From: Gemmatimonadales bacterium UBA4456
GTDB lineage: Bacteria > Gemmatimonadota > Gemmatimonadetes > Longimicrobiales > Gaopeijiaceae
Assembly (NCBI GenBank): GCA_002390225.1
Contig: DGOW01000047.1
Span: forward strand, 110,330 to 136,698
Direction of reading: 5' to 3'
Length of the DNA: 26,369 nt
Below the pieces are notes generated by a model. It ran no database searches. It was not told the origin of the DNA and saw only the letters and a list, made by a program, of their open reading frames with translations. The position numbers and the translations under genes are program-made. Positions 23,483 to 26,369 of the stretch are shown piece by piece. The first letter of the stretch is position 1. Each line of letters opens with the position of its first letter.

Positions 23483-23508
23483 AACCCGACCAGGATTCAG
23501 CCCGGGAC

Positions 23509-23679
23509 CTAGTCGACAGCGACCCTGAAAACAGAGCCTCTGAGCAGGAGAGCGCTCTCACCAGTGCGCATATCCTCCGCCATCCGTCGAAAAAGCCTGG
23601 CGATCTTCTCCTCGCCAGCCCCTTCCGCCCGGATCGCCGTCCGGAGCAGAAATCGGATCCTCTCTTCCACACTCATCAT
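23509..23679 (-). CDS. Small conserved-looking helical protein, 56 residues
   Basis: A short gene on the minus strand with two adjacent start codons (23679 and 23676) and a TAG stop. The product is highly charged and amphipathic: VEERIRFLLRTAIRAEGAGE and KIARLFRRMAEDMRTGE would form two helices with arginine and glutamate on one face, followed by a short hydrophobic strand (SVFRVAVD). Support for a real gene is the strong helical periodicity, good codon choice, position 111 bases after the M55 peptidase, and a perfect intrinsic terminator right behind it. A moderate GGGATGG precedes the first ATG. No domain is recognised. It could be a small regulator or partner of the D-peptide enzymes. No hydrophobic segment long enough for a membrane span is seen. 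Confidence 0.68.
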   Translation of the reverse strand: MMSVEERIRFLLRTAIRAEGAGEEKIARLFRRMAEDMRTGESALLLRGSVFRVAVD

Positions 23680-23790
23680 CGTCACCATCCCGGTTGTCTC
23701 GGGCTAACCCCCACCCCACCCCGTCGTTTCAGCCACTCATGACGTGAGACGCAGTCAGGGAAGATTCCGTTGCCTCGGAGGTGCGGCCGA

Positions 23791-24903
23791 TCATCGAAAA
23801 CCGTGAAACATCCCCGATGCGGCGGGAGAGGACTCCGGAGTGGTCCATCGGCCGGACTCAAAGTCGAGCCAGCGGTCGAAGAGCGCATCGGAATACGTTG
23901 GACCGAACCTAGGTCCAGCCATCACGCGTCCGGTCTCACTCATGACGCTGGCGTACCCACCGCGCGCGACGGTGACGAGACCGACCAGCCCATCGTACGC
24001 GGTGCGGAAATCAGGAGCCGAAAAGGTGACGCGCTGGTCAGCGTAGTCGATGCCCGGCACTGCGGCGAGCATCGACAGGTCCGCAGGCGGTACGGCATGG
24101 AGCTGAGCCGTAACAGGCTCCGCGAGTCGCATGGCACGCGCGGTCCCGTAATTCTCCATCGCTCGAGACGCCGTTGCCTGAAGTTCTGAGCGCGCATCGG
24201 ATACTGGACGCGGAGTGGCAGAGGAGGCAGAGGTGGCCGTCTTTACCGTGACGAACTCCACCCACGGCATAGGGCCTGCGAGGTCGGCAGCGAGCCGGTC
24301 ATCTCCCGAGGCGAAGATCACCGGGACTCCGACGCGGCCCCATGAATACCCGACCACCTCAGTCTCGGTAACGGCCATACCATTCAGCAGGAAGTCGATG
24401 CCGAGGGTGAACGTGTGCGATGCGAATCCACCGCTTCCGGTCTTGGCATGCATCCCGACCACGGCGACTGCGTCATACATGCCCGGCTCCATCAGGTCGA
24501 CATACGCGTCGAAGATCTCATCGCGACTGATCAGCCGGGCACGCTCGTCGAGCTGGTCGAGGAGAAGGTCTGGCTCGGGGTTCCCACTCCCATGGCCGTC
24601 AACGATATGCACCTCATCGGCACCACCATCGAAGAGACCGGCTACGACCGCATTCACGTCACCTGTGAGGTAGGTCCGCCCGACGGCGTACCGCTCAGGG
24701 TGACCGAAGCGAAACGTGTTCGGGTCGGACTGGCCGGTGAGCCCCTCCATGTCGTGATACACCAGGACACGAGTTACACCGTCCGTGTCCGCAGCGGGGT
24801 CTTCCAGGGTTCGCGGCTCGCCCACGGCCGAATCATTGTCGGGGGTCGGAGCACAGGCGGCGACCGCGATCAAGATCGCGGTGAGTGTCTTGATCGATCT
24901 CAT
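23791..24903 (-). CDS. M55 family D-aminopeptidase (DppA-like) lipoprotein
   Basis: A 370-residue zinc peptidase of the M55 family, whose founder DppA releases D-alanine and other D-residues from short peptides. Metal and catalytic residues visible: D51 and E53 in HDMEGLTG, H104 in VDGHGSG, H152 in GMHAKTG, and E180 in AVTETEVV. Unlike cytoplasmic DppA it has a signal peptide and lipobox (LIAVAAC, C17), so it is anchored outside the cytoplasm, and it carries a C-terminal extension of about 100 residues. GGGAG lies 8 bases before the ATG, which overlaps the stop of the upstream amidohydrolase as ATGA. The pairing with a D-aminoacylase-like enzyme points to breakdown of D-amino-acid peptides, for example from peptidoglycan. 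Confidence 0.92.
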   Translation of the reverse strand: MRSIKTLTAILIAVAACAPTPDNDSAVGEPRTLEDPAADTDGVTRVLVYHDMEGLTGQSDPNTFRFGHPERYAVGRTYLTGDVNAVVAGLFDGGADEVHIVDGHGSGNPEPDLLLDQLDERARLISRDEIFDAYVDLMEPGMYDAVAVVGMHAKTGSGGFASHTFTLGIDFLLNGMAVTETEVVGYSWGRVGVPVIFASGDDRLAADLAGPMPWVEFVTVKTATSASSATPRPVSDARSELQATASRAMENYGTARAMRLAEPVTAQLHAVPPADLSMLAAVPGIDYADQRVTFSAPDFRTAYDGLVGLVTVARGGYASVMSETGRVMAGPRFGPTYSDALFDRWLDFESGRWTTPESSPAASGMFHGFR

Positions 24904-26369
24904 CGTTGATTCTCCCATCCGGTCCATCCGGGTCCTCGAACCGCGCGACCGGGCAGCGCCCCGGTGTGCTCACCGCCGGATACCACAGCGACACCATTCA
25001 CTAGAACGTGCGCGACCCCGGTCGAAAGCTGATGGGGTTCGTCATAGGTGGCATGATCGATGACCGTTTCCGGGTCGAAGACCACGACGTCCGCGTAATA
25101 CCCCTCGCGAAGAAATCCACGAGACCGGATCCTCAGCCGCGTTGCCACGGCAGAGGACATCTTCCGGACAGCATCTTCAAGCGTCACGACCCCGTCCTCT
25201 CGTACGTACTTGCCGAGTACTCGAGTGAACGTGCCGTACGCGCGAGGATGCGCGAGACCGGTCGCTGATGTGGGATCGATCCCACCCGCGTCAGTTCCGA
25301 ACTTGATCCACGGCTGAGCAATCTGCATGGCGACGTTTTCCTCGCTCATGAGGAAGTACATGGTGCTCACCCGCTGCCGTTCTGCCAGCACCAGATCCAT
25401 CGCCGTCTCGGTCCAGTGCTTGCCCATGGACTCCGCCACGTCAGCCAGCCACCAGCCGCGGTACTGCTCATGCTCGGGCAGATTGAGGCCCAATAGCATC
25501 GTGCCTTCGGGGGTAGCCAGGGAGCAGAACGCCTCCCACGGCTCTGTCTGAACTTCCATCTCCGCGCGGATCCGTGCCCGCACCTCCGTGTTCGCGAGGT
25601 TGTCGAAGAGGAGACCGTCCGCAGACGCCCACGGCGGGAAGCAGGCGTCGAGCCCGGTTCCGCCGGCCGTGTAGGGGTACATGTTCGCCTGGACGTCGAC
25701 GCCCGCGGCTCGCGCCGAGTCGATCTTCGCCACGGCCTCGGCCGCTTTGTACCAGTTCCGACGCCCACCAGCCTTGAGGTGATAGATCTCGATCGGGACG
25801 CCAGCTTGTGTACCGATCTCGATCGCCTCGTCGATGGCCTCCAGGAAGTTGTCGGCCTCCGATCGCATGTGCGTGATGTAGACCCCGCCGTATGGGGCTG
25901 CGGCGGCGTTGATCGAGATCAGCTCATCGGTCGACGCGAAGTTGCCGGGAGGGTAAACGAGCGCCGTGGCGACCCCGAACGCTCCGTCCTCCATCGACTC
26001 ACGCACCGCCTGCTGCATGAGTCGACGCTCAGGGCTCCGAGCCTCACCCATTGCCAAACCCATGCCCACGATCCGGATCGTGGAGCCACCGACAAACGAT
26101 CCGAAGTTCACGGATCCGCCGTGTTGCTCCATGGCCCCGATCCACTCACCGAAGGTCTCGAACTGTGATACCCCGACCGCCGAGCCAGCGTTTTCCAGCA
26201 TTTCCGGACTGGACGGAGCATTGGTCGTGGACTCACCCATGATCTCGGTGGTCACCCCCATGGTGACTTTTGAGACGACACGTCCGTCCCCGTTACCGAG
26301 GAAGTTGAAGCGGGAGTGACTCTGGATATCGATGAAGCCGGGGGACACGATCATTCCATCGGCGTCGAT
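24900..26369 (-). CDS. D-aminoacylase-like amidohydrolase (5' end cut by window edge)
   Basis: The frame stays open to the window edge; 490 codons are present and the N-terminal beta-strand region with any signal peptide is missing. Internal methionines near 26354 are not the start, because the sequence there already reads as the inside of the domain (ADGMIVSPGFID). It belongs to the N-acyl-D-amino-acid deacylase group. Barrel histidines in ITHMRSEADN and IYHLKAGG, the aspartate in GTDAGGID, and the closing strand YADVVVFDPETV are present. The first metal motif is changed: IQSHS instead of HxH, and the bridging cysteine position reads GEST. Such divergence occurs in an uncharacterised subfamily. 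It is coupled to the M55 peptidase by an ATGA overlap, which suggests both act on the same D-peptides. Confidence 0.88.
   Translation of the reverse strand: MDADGMIVSPGFIDIQSHSRFNFLGNGDGRVVSKVTMGVTTEIMGESTTNAPSSPEMLENAGSAVGVSQFETFGEWIGAMEQHGGSVNFGSFVGGSTIRIVGMGLAMGEARSPERRLMQQAVRESMEDGAFGVATALVYPPGNFASTDELISINAAAAPYGGVYITHMRSEADNFLEAIDEAIEIGTQAGVPIEIYHLKAGGRRNWYKAAEAVAKIDSARAAGVDVQANMYPYTAGGTGLDACFPPWASADGLLFDNLANTEVRARIRAEMEVQTEPWEAFCSLATPEGTMLLGLNLPEHEQYRGWWLADVAESMGKHWTETAMDLVLAERQRVSTMYFLMSEENVAMQIAQPWIKFGTDAGGIDPTSATGLAHPRAYGTFTRVLGKYVREDGVVTLEDAVRKMSSAVATRLRIRSRGFLREGYYADVVVFDPETVIDHATYDEPHQLSTGVAHVLVNGVAVVSGGEHTGALPGRAVRGPGWTGWENQR

Noticed and set aside
1..26369. CRISPR arrays, insertion sequences, prophage or toxin-antitoxin genes
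   Set aside because: No regularly spaced repeats, transposase, integrase or toxin motifs were seen on either strand.

Overview
The window is GC-rich, densely coded bacterial DNA with about 21 protein genes plus fragments. There are no rRNA or tRNA genes, no CRISPR array and no transposase. Lipobox lipoproteins, Sec signal peptides, an ECF sigma factor with a membrane anti-sigma, and many secreted metallopeptidases suggest a Gram-negative organism living on peptides. The mix (sulfocyanin-like lipoprotein, many D-aminoacylase-like amidohydrolases, M14, M16, M28 and M55 peptidases) fits Gemmatimonadota or a related phylum. That placement is inference from gene content, not a measured phylogeny.

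Layout, left to right. (1) 1-4616, minus: a tightly coupled operon gpmI > TPR protein > M16 zinc peptidase > inactive M16 partner (cut by the window edge), with a possible leaderless promoter in front of gpmI. (2) 4745-5875, plus: a PLP aminotransferase. (3) 5876-6687: no intact gene, but possible remains of a membrane PH-domain protein. (4) 6688-8397, plus: a secreted D-aminoacylase-like amidohydrolase. (5) 12016-8475, minus: a five-gene run of secreted protein > iodotyrosine-deiodinase-like nitroreductase > N-terminal GCS2-type ligase fragment > aspartoacylase-type amidase > SRAP (YedK). (6) 12194-12466, plus: a small STAS-like protein. (7) 17350-12836, minus: ECF sigma > anti-sigma > M28 aminopeptidase > leucine-type dehydrogenase. 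(8) 17530-18687, plus: a saccharopine/lysine-dehydrogenase-like oxidoreductase, convergent with an M14 carboxypeptidase. (9) 20388-20807, plus: a YkgJ-type cysteine-cluster protein, overlapping a decayed ABC ATPase that follows a MarR regulator. (10) 21699-22466, plus: a TerC membrane protein with a structured leader. (11) 22601-23194, minus: a sulfocyanin-like blue-copper lipoprotein. (12) 26369-23509, minus: a D-aminoacylase-like amidohydrolase > M55 D-aminopeptidase lipoprotein > a 56-residue protein, ended by a clear hairpin terminator.

The common thread is peptide and amino-acid use. Exported peptidases (M14, M28, M55) would release amino acids, including D-forms. Amidohydrolases would remove N-acyl groups. 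An aminotransferase and leucine- and lysine-dehydrogenase-like enzymes would deaminate the products. The most unusual parts are the truncated ligase kept in frame and coupled to an aspartoacylase, the two amidohydrolases with changed metal ligands, the leader upstream of terC, and the conserved-looking 56-residue protein at the end of the D-peptide operon.
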